Source: Bacteroidota bacterium (GTDB lineage Bacteria; Bacteroidota; Ignavibacteria; SZUA-365). From it: DNA of 45,282 nt. The notes beneath the pieces were generated by a model that did not search any database, was not told where the DNA came from, and was given only the letters and a program-made list of their open reading frames with translations. Below are positions 11,701 to 18,069 of this stretch, piece by piece. Position 1 is the stretch's first letter. Every line of letters starts with the position of its first letter. A program made the translations under genes and the position numbers. The DNA lies in assembly GCA_014860565.1 (NCBI GenBank), contig JACZJN010000191.1:1-45282 (forward strand). The letters run 5' to 3'.

Positions 11701-14700
11701 GTCGTATCAGGCCGTCGGCAACACGGCCGGAATCAAGGACGATGGATCCCTGCCTGAACTCGGCGACTTCGGGACCGCGGCGCGTCTGAACGTGCTGGCA
11801 TTCCGGTATCTGACGCCCGCCCTTCGCAGTCGCTTCCTTGAAGCACTCAACGAAGTGAAGGCCGTCGATGTATGGTTCAAATCCATGGGCGATGAAATGG
11901 CCGTCGGTCAGCCCACGGAAAGCGATGTGGCGACCGGCAATGACCGCGCCTTGCAGGAGGCCGAAGACCTCGACTATGAGATCGCGGCCGCTGATGGGAT
12001 GGCAAGCGACCTTATCCGTGACCTGCAGGACAATGAAGTCGTCGTCCAGATCGGACCCGACAAGATGGCCGCCCGTGTCGTGTCAGTTCGCAGTCGTCTT
12101 GAAAACATCCTCGACCTTATCGACGATGGGCTGATCACCGTCGACGACCGACTCAAGAAGAATGTCCGCATAGCCGTCCAGGGCCTCAATGCCTTCGGCG
12201 CGGCGTCCGGCATTGCCTCTCTGTCCCTGCGTGGACTGGTGGGCGCATTACGCGGCGTCGTCAAGGCCTTGCGGAAACTCTCGGCCGTCATTCATCCGTA
12301 CATGGTGTCCGGCAACATCCACCGCGAAGCGCCTATCAGGACATGGAATATGACCGACCGCGTCGGCGTGAATCTCCGGCGGGCCTTGTTCTCTTATGCC
12401 GGTCAGCGTGTCCGCATCTTCAGCAATTCCGTTCAGGACCTGCTTTCCTACACACGCGAAGGCATGACAGGCTGGTTCAGGAGCAGCGTCGTCATGTCCG
12501 ACTTCGACATGGTCCTCGCGGCGATGCGGGCCATGGGCTACGAAGTCTCGACTGCCCGTCGCATGTTCACCGACACCGTCCGCGCGCAAGTCGGCGAAGC
12601 CTGGGGCCATGCCAAGCATTTCTACAAAAGCGAGAACGAACAGGACAAGTATCGCGAATGGATGCGTGACATCGTTGAAGAGATGCACGACGGTGCGCTG
12701 CTGGGCCTTCGCCTGATTCACAATGGCGAGAAGTGGATGTGGCTGATGGGCAAGGACACGACGTTTGAGTACAGTCACTTGGACCCGAATTCGACGGACT
12801 TTGATGGCCGCATCCTCAGCTTCCTGTCAAAGGAGATGATCGACAAATTCGGCAATCGCCGGATGGCAATCGAGGCGGCGCGTCTTATCATGCGTCTGCG
12901 CCGGATGGTGGCGGAGAATGCTTCCAACGTGCTGCATAACCACGCTTCCATGCTGGAAGACCTCGCCGCGATGGCAAAGTCCCCGTCGATCCGTGACAAG
13001 TATATCGAACAGGCGAAATCCTACAAGGCCATCATCAAGACCATTCAGGCAGGCAAACCGTACTTCCCCCTCTCCTACAACAACATGGCGGCGGCTGTCG
13101 TCAACGGGGAAGCCGACAACCATATCGAGATGCTGGCCGCCACGGCATCGGCGGAATACTTTGCCGCCAATCCCCCGGGCGATATGTCGCCTGAACAGGT
13201 GGCGGAACTGCGCGACGCGATACAGACCAAGGCCCTTCTCGATGCCATCTATTCGTCCGGCCTCGGTGGACAGGAGATTGTGCGCTCCATCCTGCAGAAG
13301 CCGAAGGAAGAACGTCTTGAAGCAGCCAAACGGCAGATGGCGGTCCTTTTCGAGAACTCGCATGTCCGGCTGGGAGGCGGCTATCTCGAGGCCGGAATGG
13401 ACTCGAACGCCATGCACCGTGCCGTCAATTACCGCGCCGTCCGCGAGAGCAAGCCGGAATACACCGGCCTGAAGCATGACCCCGAAAAGTATGTCACCTA
13501 CGACATCATCGATTCCCTCGACAAGATGATGGACAACCATCTCAACGGCATGTTGGGGACATATTGGTCCATTCTGCATAATCAGTACGTCAAGCCTGCC
13601 TCGGGCATGTTCGAGAAGGCCTCGGAAGAGATCGAACGGCGTGTGGCGGAAGTCTTCCATATGAACATCTACACGAAGGTTATCCCGTGGTCACGCCTCG
13701 TCCGTGGTGACGACATCAACATGACGATTCAGGACCCTGAAGAAATCTTTCTTGGCGACGTGACCGACACGATCTGGCATGAACGGACGATGAACGTGCG
13801 CGTCCATCGAGTTCTTGCCGGCCGCAATGGCGAGAATGCCTACATCGTCGGCATGTCCGGTCAGAATGGCCCCGTGTACTGGCTGGTGGATCCCCACGCC
13901 GACAGCATTACGCTCGTCGACGAGGACGGCAACCCGCGTCAACGCAGGACACGCGACGGACAACTGGTCCCGATGGTGTCGAAGTCGAAGCTGGATGTGG
14001 ACAAGAAGACGGGCCTTGTGGCCTTCCATACGAAGGTACGCGACTATATCCCGTGGAAAGAGGAACGCATGCGTCGTCGTGCGAATGCCAGCCTGAAACT
14101 GGCAAACGACGATGCCTATCTGACCCGTATGCGGGCCATCGAGAAGCAGCGACGGGAGATGTGGAAGAAACTCAACACCATCGGCGGCTTTTCGAAGCTG
14201 GGGTTCAACCCGCCTTCGGTCGTCAACAACAGCAAGTACTATCTCGCCTCGGCATGGTGGCACACGGGCAAGTTCATTCCCGTCGGTCAGGCGACTATGA
14301 AGCAGCTGCAAGGCATGATCGGCGAAGGACGGACCGAAGAGCAGCAGAAGATCGGCGAAATGCTCGCCCGCGCGCTCGATGCCTTGCCGAACATGTACGA
14401 CTGGCGTTTCTTCACACAGGCGACCTCGATCGGCGCTGAAGTCGACGATGCGACGATGGCCAAGTCCTGGCTGCAGATCATGTCCGACTTCAACGAGGCA
14501 ATGGAGATGGCGTCCGTTGAAGCGCAAAGCCGCGGCCTTGACGGGCAGCGTTCTTCGGTCTTCATTTCGCAGAAGGCATCCGATGCCCTCTTCAAGAAAT
14601 ACGGACACCGCATTGAGGCCTACTTCTCGAAAGCAGGCATGGCGAAGCTGTATGCAACCACCATGGGCGGCGGGTATTGGCTCTTCCAGAAGACGGAATC

Positions 14701-16327
14701 GTTCAACCGCAACATTGCGACCATCACGACACTGTTCCAGACGCATTCCTTCATGGGGCAGTTCTATGACCCGTTGGGGACCGGGGAAGCAGGCAAGTTT
14801 GCGCAGCTTCCGGCCAAGGCGCAGGCAATCCTGATGCGCCAATGGGTCCTCTACGCCCGCCAGCAGGACGAGAACATCAACTACGACTACTCGCGTATCA
14901 TGCGGCCGAAATGGTTGCGGGCGCCGATGATGGAGTTCATGGGCAAGTTCGCCATCTTCTCGAACGCTGCATGGAGTCAGCGTCTTCAGAACATCAGCGA
15001 GGCCCGCAAACTGTACTCGATGGGACGGTCGGCCGACATGCTGTTTGCCGATGAGCGCGGTAGACTTGGATCCAACCGCAAGTGGTGGAAGTCCCGCATG
15101 AATTCGAAGACGTTCATCTCCGCCGCCGATATTCCCGCATCGGAATGGTCCTCGTTCGTGAAGAATGTCTACGGATTCACCGACGAGGAAGGCATCGAGT
15201 CGGCCTGCAACCGTATCGCCGAAATGCTCGAGAAAGAGGGCATCACGGTCGAGGCCGCGCGGTTCAATCCGTTGGCCCGTGCCGTACGCTTCTCCGCCAT
15301 ATACCCGCTACAGATGGCCGTCCGCGCCTACTTGTGGAATGCGTTCGCCATGACGGTCGAACCGATGTCGGACTTCGTCATGGGGTGGCTTGACCTTTTC
15401 GACATGTTCGGTCCGCCGGATGACGAAGACGAACTGCAAGAGGCCCTTGCCTCGATCTACCCCGACGGCGATCCATTTTGGGACAACCCCGACAACCTGG
15501 ACGCCATTTTTGAAGACCCGCTGTACAAGCAGTACCGCGAGAAGAAATTCGAATCCATCCTGAACCGGCTGACGTTCTCGTCCCCCGCCGGCGGCCTTGT
15601 CATCTCGCAGGCACTCAAGTGGATGGGTGCCTATACTTTCGGTCCGCTTGCCGGCGCGGACTACCGTCCGAAGCCACCGGAACTGCTGCAGAACGTCTTC
15701 CGTATGGCTTCGACGCGGACCTTCATGGAATACCTGTCCGATGTCCTCAAGGGACCGGAGGAAGGCAAGGTCGAGGACTTTTTCATCGACCTCTTCCGCG
15801 GCATCCTCCCGACGCAGTTTACGTATTGGGAAGACAAGATGCGGCAGGAAGCCAAGAACGTCCTCAAGACCAGTTACCCTCTTGCCAACGAGAAGGACGC
15901 AGGCGGTGGCATGTGGAAGACTTCCCGCGTCGATCCCGTCGAGAAGCAGGCGAAGGCCAACATCCAGCGTGTCCGCAACGAGTCCCGTAAGGAAGGCATT
16001 GTCGGCGTCCCTGTCCTCGACGAACTGTCGGCGATGTTCGTCACGAAAGGCGACATGTGGCTCTTCATGGGCGACCGTGACCGTACGCAACTCAACAGCA
16101 TCTACGTCATGTTCGAACGCGCGCGCCTCGGCAGTCCTGATGCCTACGAGAACATCATGTCGGATCCGGTCAAATACCCGCCGCAGGCCTTCGATGCCTG
16201 GCTGAAATTCATGAAGGAACGCAAGATACCGGCCACCATGGATCCGAAATGGGTTGCTGCCTACATGGACAAGGCGTGGCCGGAAAAACGTGTCGAGAAC
16301 GTCGAGGTGCGGAATATTATGGAATAG
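2789..16327 (+). CDS. Giant 4,512-residue phage polyprotein with zincin and DxDGD RNA-polymerase-like core
   Basis: The ATG follows GAGGAG by nine bases and the frame is uninterrupted for 13.5 kb. Visible parts, in order: a disordered acidic N-terminus; long helical regions with Gly/Ala hydrophobic patches (about 330-800); a four-fold PSAD repeat linker (about 970-989) and Pro/Gln/Thr linkers (about 1090-1160); a zincin motif HEYLH (1234-1238) with candidate third ligand Glu1260/1261; then a region with two-barrel RNA polymerase features. These are D1940-G, K1962 and K1965, the strand VLVTAIP (2310-2316), the catalytic-type motif DHDGD (2352-2356), and NYVGETAGVIGKV (2481-2493). The last 2,000 residues are helical and unassigned. 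Family knowledge: DxDGD holds the Mg-binding Asp triad of RNAP beta', YonO and crAss-like virion RNAPs, and some crAss-like giant proteins combine RNAP and zincin domains. Inference: a virion-packaged, injected, possibly self-cleaving polymerase. The RNAP assignment is moderately sure; existence of the CDS is near certain. Confidence 0.93.
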   Translation: MGKQKANEVKTPTESFNDPNAEFDAAWNRVNTGASSPSSQPSLPAVKTEDPNEEFDRLFDDGRATGKPSSEAQPSGVAVDRLPRMVRVAEKVNKYMAGIPERRRFRIYREGEGDVTERKTVHYSIPGIEEVDQHGNRHKLPDIKAVWRNYDPDTGEPLRDFELEKIPDGAKIDSEESFKEADLSPYYHAAKRARSTNKAVDAFNDARPLLRDLLSAVPNYSSGRPGDMMDTSGLQQIQGRGGVTNEASDFSPMRSLLQKGVRDFVLNSPVDIQRVDAPRQETKGDRLQRQEDRGKFLGFEKGDIKETAKKVGRDVLDLAMLGATEKAFGVNAVTPDQAFAGNSAVKDLVDIYYNPSNAVEYWLGNAGKIATTYLKYATGAKVAETALSQGVSAITKGIVNPGGIIQGGAVTDLAEILNRAVLAPMRGLTPMGTEEAREWIQKTYPKMYTGGMTDDEMRDFANAVKRVQTMTLENEAVADGKWSGLDLVPTEYLTGFMRTRQGKMATKGLVDWMNTMTFGGTQTDRDLDTINAVGRQAFSYDGGDEDSGHMMNDFRKASERLEPQDLWDVVWQGVGGAAPMLPFFAKSLEKAGGKAFPMLDTLKKVGLDVQGVVRAIPGATKMLMRDIGMAGVDTGLFALRAHALGLAQWSDTDWKDAHQGFKTLLERGATPVQALVNSYGMRLGSKALENFTEAGHLELFRASRALTDGALRRTAKAMLAMLNEGLEERGADWGTWVAEELTDLPDDLRQQLADPAELNLLKSIISDTKLDDKQMEKAIGDFLISGILGIGMGAMRVGVGGLAHPISTPRKLFRDVKNGFINPRQQAEEYAKRYSFDINAVTGERLTPEQYEEKVDALTKLIQLNSFKTAEYGMDTIAKSFSIGLHSPVNVDGLIESEGIEKDPKKWFMSKEELTEYFPTEKQRLRKEWKQTKEDAKKHFTKAWESFGKHRTKAKDATAEAVDNTMANGPSADIPSADSPSADSPSADAPPKEPTFVRRGAVDPEGTNLLGLEEIGPYIRQHFPELADLYNSNEALYEAVGEVIAKGLVPTMHGTEAIRQEELDDFLNATLNENEMSDYMQARLEWENRQAQETPAPSVTQPIDVQQTTEQTAPPPPTEQPAEVSPLDRILDENVPPDAPPPSGPEDDGWHYQLQEEPSRVAHLQQESGMDLLSSDPSFAEEIENDLREKYPSVNLGTIHGEMHDGKPVLGRANTKAMQALYDPELAKRDTIPHEYLHLYVDLFKDSDIVKAGLEQYGDEEALVQAAGSDFAERKDDGFIKTWLKDFLNWLKGIFGKQDAAYDLARRFDSGKDSFSFVSRAKAVQREAGWKYQEGEAKPHHMPKRESFIVLKDNGTKLATPGYRVSIPDVDRGFFVAHPTVEGKSSSKWILYDEESGLAATAQLPTRADAIAAFTDLLKGDPTILQKMEEEAMQAMERQVQASQMSATYVEPAETGTTDTKKQSASERPYAFRRLSYQPLAGTVERATDMQTTLERIIGGDTSLSDRQVRDLLAMRDERGRPPIDKMVEMIDLSTDADYDEEALRSWLIANHKRQEIPLVSVSIPDYGPDPTKGQVEHSADNPVMIDVAPAGSAQYNGEGDLVQTFRQPSNMLELTDVRAFLDAYGLTPNGRMSGPVGEVTTVRVGGKVWNLGVLAARRPVKYSRMEATLAEHGIYMMGSGGKNEVFPTINLDPSQPISQKAAQALLTAMDATEEYWKKKIGADVWRRSATGKEFAVRRERMQADENGNIDVKKMTPHDRMFAVYAAYNQWLQDETWAGNGNKIVKYGKELTSADKPTVTTEAVNFIDELREGIEKTIPSLRGKDRRLMEQVRDGLRILTPSESELAARMALDGKELLAGGLVIDRKTGDIDVATAFVDHDHYEGKTPHGDGGNVASPLVSLFLSYFQGGDERAKLLKPRIISPGTDFSLLVKSMLDVMDGQMLSAAHAVGVGLLVFDSSLKLGKSTIANKDEAGQPMPLPKYSTFEQTALSNGKVTGIPVRRVPVEKFTLVNDPEGKEIDDTTLGMQGMAAVPTSPMHFPHLADNYDAMRDFYRMQSQRTVDLIKRFNDDAAFRTALYRRLARNNSDPGAAPFVAMIEEAGRNVGPLYYLPHLQIAFNGAAHSHLLSAVSDKSRSGSSRVIGQSLKLTPDFGTATGTNMLAVQRANNGDVESLRKYFDIEDIFPIADRRKHLTPEQQKILRDETAKLIVQRDTIQKDLVALPPSAMDQVAKLNKQFTDVQRRIDERSVINEKLIDSYLAQNGYRRVGQHYVSGTGHLKETIDVDGQKAVPIIVNEETARKMGWKPGTKVLVTAIPADAPHSTKACVIAGVSNSVAHRMTWSALHTINLGKDHDGDALYVRGASDGYWREKARQWKNHLDGKYTFVGKEAPQEDLDLLAEYNAYADAGWKEMPQESFEKIWTLFADPQVQSYATDLYKKFKIPGAFTDEASRFMQSIFGAKPMDNVPTPLDTFGRRWLVANYVGETAGVIGKVAAARRQIAWIVQAFPELLDTDAPTKFPGATRLDLVDMATTILVNHAVDAPAQEHLFSYNFDPNQFVEWAIRMLAKDEETQDTLSNYLGAFKDAQVAVRGVQNDKKMASAEHIASLHAMSNLESLEDSSIMSAFVAPFGKKFPLCMSADFYKTIVAPQVVRHMVQSIFGPQASMAKAGMVEKGKSSRDLTELQKETVFGMIMQAWEEGRKMDNREVEDNVTREMLRGPVTILTHMTAAMEFSREALPVPPQEKDFMVRIPGGKVELDVASFNAAQETYEGKVKQLRDAYDRFGSYNPAYFDNPMQTIVPHMLDSITKTAWTLQQPRVYMTTGLEKSSGYQFAIDRNVGLSMSVNGEAFVPVSPKALAAFFTGDPRPMFVAARKQIFDIMLEAARLGDVNQSDPLHLLAPAEANRMMEDMVETYLGLQPEGGEQVARHHKLSDALLLSLMQERFLTLQPYQKTAHVELRQIERSSPLARTSYQAVGNTAGIKDDGSLPELGDFGTAARLNVLAFRYLTPALRSRFLEALNEVKAVDVWFKSMGDEMAVGQPTESDVATGNDRALQEAEDLDYEIAAADGMASDLIRDLQDNEVVVQIGPDKMAARVVSVRSRLENILDLIDDGLITVDDRLKKNVRIAVQGLNAFGAASGIASLSLRGLVGALRGVVKALRKLSAVIHPYMVSGNIHREAPIRTWNMTDRVGVNLRRALFSYAGQRVRIFSNSVQDLLSYTREGMTGWFRSSVVMSDFDMVLAAMRAMGYEVSTARRMFTDTVRAQVGEAWGHAKHFYKSENEQDKYREWMRDIVEEMHDGALLGLRLIHNGEKWMWLMGKDTTFEYSHLDPNSTDFDGRILSFLSKEMIDKFGNRRMAIEAARLIMRLRRMVAENASNVLHNHASMLEDLAAMAKSPSIRDKYIEQAKSYKAIIKTIQAGKPYFPLSYNNMAAAVVNGEADNHIEMLAATASAEYFAANPPGDMSPEQVAELRDAIQTKALLDAIYSSGLGGQEIVRSILQKPKEERLEAAKRQMAVLFENSHVRLGGGYLEAGMDSNAMHRAVNYRAVRESKPEYTGLKHDPEKYVTYDIIDSLDKMMDNHLNGMLGTYWSILHNQYVKPASGMFEKASEEIERRVAEVFHMNIYTKVIPWSRLVRGDDINMTIQDPEEIFLGDVTDTIWHERTMNVRVHRVLAGRNGENAYIVGMSGQNGPVYWLVDPHADSITLVDEDGNPRQRRTRDGQLVPMVSKSKLDVDKKTGLVAFHTKVRDYIPWKEERMRRRANASLKLANDDAYLTRMRAIEKQRREMWKKLNTIGGFSKLGFNPPSVVNNSKYYLASAWWHTGKFIPVGQATMKQLQGMIGEGRTEEQQKIGEMLARALDALPNMYDWRFFTQATSIGAEVDDATMAKSWLQIMSDFNEAMEMASVEAQSRGLDGQRSSVFISQKASDALFKKYGHRIEAYFSKAGMAKLYATTMGGGYWLFQKTESFNRNIATITTLFQTHSFMGQFYDPLGTGEAGKFAQLPAKAQAILMRQWVLYARQQDENINYDYSRIMRPKWLRAPMMEFMGKFAIFSNAAWSQRLQNISEARKLYSMGRSADMLFADERGRLGSNRKWWKSRMNSKTFISAADIPASEWSSFVKNVYGFTDEEGIESACNRIAEMLEKEGITVEAARFNPLARAVRFSAIYPLQMAVRAYLWNAFAMTVEPMSDFVMGWLDLFDMFGPPDDEDELQEALASIYPDGDPFWDNPDNLDAIFEDPLYKQYREKKFESILNRLTFSSPAGGLVISQALKWMGAYTFGPLAGADYRPKPPELLQNVFRMASTRTFMEYLSDVLKGPEEGKVEDFFIDLFRGILPTQFTYWEDKMRQEAKNVLKTSYPLANEKDAGGGMWKTSRVDPVEKQAKANIQRVRNESRKEGIVGVPVLDELSAMFVTKGDMWLFMGDRDRTQLNSIYVMFERARLGSPDAYENIMSDPVKYPPQAFDAWLKFMKERKIPATMDPKWVAAYMDKAWPEKRVENVEVRNIME
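5696..5755 (+). repeat. Four tandem 15-bp units in the giant gene
   Basis: Four consecutive 15-base units (consensus ccgtctgcggacagc, with small differences) encode PSADI, PSADS, PSADS and PSADA at residues about 970-989. The units keep the frame and sit in a linker just after a Lys-rich coiled coil, so copy number could vary without disrupting the protein. Confidence 0.85.
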
Positions 16328-16350
16328 CCGTCCGAACAGCACCACCTGTC

Positions 16351-16405
16351 GGCCGTGCCGGTCGAGATGCGTCCGTAATTTGGGGCATGTCTCACCGGCA
16401 CGGCC
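16351..16405 (+). promoter_or_regulatory. Long hairpin immediately before the endolysin start
   Basis: A perfect 12-base inverted repeat (GGCCGTGCCGGT at 16351-16362 and its complement at 16394-16405) can be extended inward by GAGA/TCTC past one bulged C. The stem ends four bases before the amidase ATG at 16410 and covers the place where its ribosome site should be; no Shine-Dalgarno is visible. No U-run follows, so it is not an obvious intrinsic terminator. It may restrain endolysin translation or mark an RNA-processing point between the giant gene and the lysis genes. Confidence 0.6.
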
Positions 16406-16409
16406 CGTT

Positions 16410-17069
16410 ATGCTCGCCACCATCAATACCAATCTCCAATTGCCGAAAGGCGCCTATCGCGAGGCGGTCTTCGAAAAACGGCATATCGTCCTTCATTACA
16501 CGGCAGGCTACAATGCCGCCGGAGCACTGGCCACATGGAAGAAGACGCCTTCCCGGGATGGAACGGCATTCATCGTCGATCGTGACGGACAAGTCTACCA
16601 GGTATTCGACCCACGCTTTTGGGCCGTGCACATCTACCGTCATCAGGCAGATGAAAATCCGGCCTTCTACACCCTCGAAAAACAGTCGATCGGCATCGAG
16701 ATCGTCAACCTCGGTCCGCTGACCTTGGGGACGGGCGACAAGAACAAGAGCGTCCTCTACACCTACACGGGCAAGAAGTACTGCACACTGGCCGATACTG
16801 CGCTCTACGTGCAGGATACATGGAAGGGCAAGCATTACTGGCAGGCGTACACGAACGCGCAATACGAGGCCGTACGGACGCTGTGCAAGGAGCTGGAACG
16901 GGACTTCCAGATTCCGATGAATGCCGCGCCGCTTGGCGACCGTCTGAACGTGTGGGATGTGAAGGCCCTCACCGGCTATCGTGGCGTCACAACGCATTGC
17001 AACTACCGCAAGGACAAGTTCGACGTCGGTCCGGCATTCCAATGGGCGAAAGCAGGACTGCATGAATAA
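16410..17069 (+). CDS. N-acetylmuramoyl-L-alanine amidase (endolysin)
   Basis: This 219-residue protein is an Amidase_2/PGRP-type zinc amidase that cuts the MurNAc-L-Ala bond of peptidoglycan. Family landmarks are the first zinc His in IVLHYTAG (H29), the core FIVDRDGQVYQVF, the IGIEIVN strand, and the C-terminal THCNYRKDKFDVGPAF with the second His and the Lys-Asp-x-Gly loop. There is no signal peptide, so it needs a holin, which fits the small membrane proteins encoded downstream. The frame is open further upstream, into the end of the giant gene, but the protein fold starts at LPKGAYREAV and the first good ATG is at 16410. It overlaps the next gene by eight bases. In T7 the homologous enzyme also inhibits phage RNA polymerase; whether this one does so is unknown. 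Confidence 0.92.
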   Translation: MLATINTNLQLPKGAYREAVFEKRHIVLHYTAGYNAAGALATWKKTPSRDGTAFIVDRDGQVYQVFDPRFWAVHIYRHQADENPAFYTLEKQSIGIEIVNLGPLTLGTGDKNKSVLYTYTGKKYCTLADTALYVQDTWKGKHYWQAYTNAQYEAVRTLCKELERDFQIPMNAAPLGDRLNVWDVKALTGYRGVTTHCNYRKDKFDVGPAFQWAKAGLHE

Positions 17070-17286
17070 GCCGGTCCCCCTGTCGGACGTCCACATCGAG
17101 ACGTTGCGTCAGCTGCTCGACGGGGATATCCAGGACTTCGTTATCGCGGCCCGCATCGGCAACAACGACCGCGTCCTGTACCGTGGCGCCTATTCGACCG
17201 CGAAAGGCCTGCTTGAGATCGCAGGCGACGTCATTCACAACGACTATGTACACGAAATGGAGAAGAACGATGACGAGCATGTTTGA
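17062..17286 (+). CDS. Small phage protein in lysis cassette
   Basis: This 74-residue acidic protein starts inside the end of the amidase gene, with AGGA six bases before the ATG. It is soluble, with an N-terminal helix (HIETLRQLLDGDIQDFVIAARI) and no membrane segment or Cys. It overlaps the following gene by 17 bases. No family is recognised; overlap on both sides argues that it is a translated member of the lysis-region operon. Confidence 0.65.
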   Translation: MNKPVPLSDVHIETLRQLLDGDIQDFVIAARIGNNDRVLYRGAYSTAKGLLEIAGDVIHNDYVHEMEKNDDEHV

Positions 17287-17464
17287 CCACGACGACGTTG
17301 GTCCGGCCCTCAATACCTCGCACATCGTGCTGACAGTCAACGGCATGCGGCCGGACCTGCCCTCCGGATGGATCAAGCGGACTGTCGTCGAGACCGAAAC
17401 AGAATATGGCAAGCGCGTCGACACCGTTTACGAGTACCCCGATGGCACGAAAATCATTCGTTGA
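17270..17464 (+). CDS. Small phage protein in lysis cassette
   Basis: This 64-residue protein is acidic and beta-rich (HIVLTVNGMRPDLP, TVVETETEYGKRVDTVYEYPDGTKII). The start is either 17270 or the ATG at 17279; neither has a strong ribosome site, as expected for a gene coupled by overlap to its neighbour. It overlaps the next gene by 23 bases. No family recognised. Confidence 0.55.
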   Translation: MTSMFDHDDVGPALNTSHIVLTVNGMRPDLPSGWIKRTVVETETEYGKRVDTVYEYPDGTKIIR

Positions 17465-17771
17465 CCCGCTTACGGGTGACCAATACGTCGACCGACCGAC
17501 CCCCGATCCCCGGCCGATCAGTCCCGATGGGACGTTTCCGTTTCCGACGAAAGTCCCCATTCCGCCGGAAGTGCCGTGGGTCCAGAATTTGCCTCCTCTG
17601 GTGATTGATATATCGGTCATGGACCGAACGGCCGTATGGCTGCATGACCAAGTCCGGTACGCGAAGTGGGCGATCTTCCTCATACGGTTGACGCTCAAGA
17701 CAATCCAGATCATTCAGTCCGCTTGCGGACAGTCAGTTTTTCCACCTGAACAGGAGCAGTCCAATGGTTAA
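17442..17771 (+). CDS. Pro-rich phage membrane protein in lysis cassette
   Basis: This 109-residue protein has a Pro/Asp-rich N-terminal half (many PxP and DP steps) and a C-terminal hydrophobic, positively charged helix (YAKWAIFLIRLTLKTIQIIQSAC). It overlaps the previous gene by 23 bases and the next by eight. A single membrane helix beside an endolysin fits a holin, antiholin or spanin-type role, but no lipobox or family motif is seen. Confidence 0.6.
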   Translation: MARKSFVDPLTGDQYVDRPTPDPRPISPDGTFPFPTKVPIPPEVPWVQNLPPLVIDISVMDRTAVWLHDQVRYAKWAIFLIRLTLKTIQIIQSACGQSVFPPEQEQSNG

Positions 17772-17982
17772 AGTTCTGAAAGTGGCCGGCCGCATCGTCA
17801 AGATGATCGGCGCGGCAGTCGGGATCGGTGGCTGGGCTTCCGGCATCATCGACCCCACGACGGGCGCCATCATCGGCGGTGTCGCATTCCTCATTGGCGA
17901 CGGTATTGTCCTCGCCGGTGACATCATGGATGACGGCAAGATCAACGGCAGCTTCACGCTGGACGAAGAAAAGGCCAAGTAA
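17764..17982 (+). CDS. Small holin-like membrane protein
   Basis: This 72-residue protein has two closely spaced hydrophobic Gly/Ala/Ile-rich stretches (about residues 10-30 and 34-53) separated by DPTTG, with a charged C-terminus (DEEKAK). AGGAG lies seven bases before the ATG. Size, two membrane segments, charged tail and position behind the amidase fit a class II-type holin. It is the last gene before a strong terminator. The function is inferred. Confidence 0.65.
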   Translation: MVKVLKVAGRIVKMIGAAVGIGGWASGIIDPTTGAIIGGVAFLIGDGIVLAGDIMDDGKINGSFTLDEEKAK

Positions 17983-18006
17983 CCCCCTCACACCACCCTC
18001 CGATAA

Positions 18007-18058
18007 GAGGCCTGTTGACCACGACCGGAAACGGTCAGCAGTTGCAGGCCTCGTTTTT
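18007..18058 (+). terminator. Terminator after lysis cassette
   Basis: GAGGCCTG and CAGGCCTC form an 8-bp outer stem, with an alternative inner pairing between CTGTTGACC and GGTCAGCAG, followed by GTTTTTAT. It separates the late virion/lysis transcript from the terminase gene that starts 12 bases later, so some read-through or a separate promoter is needed for terminase expression. Confidence 0.8.
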
Positions 18059-18069
18059 ATAGGCCCGTC

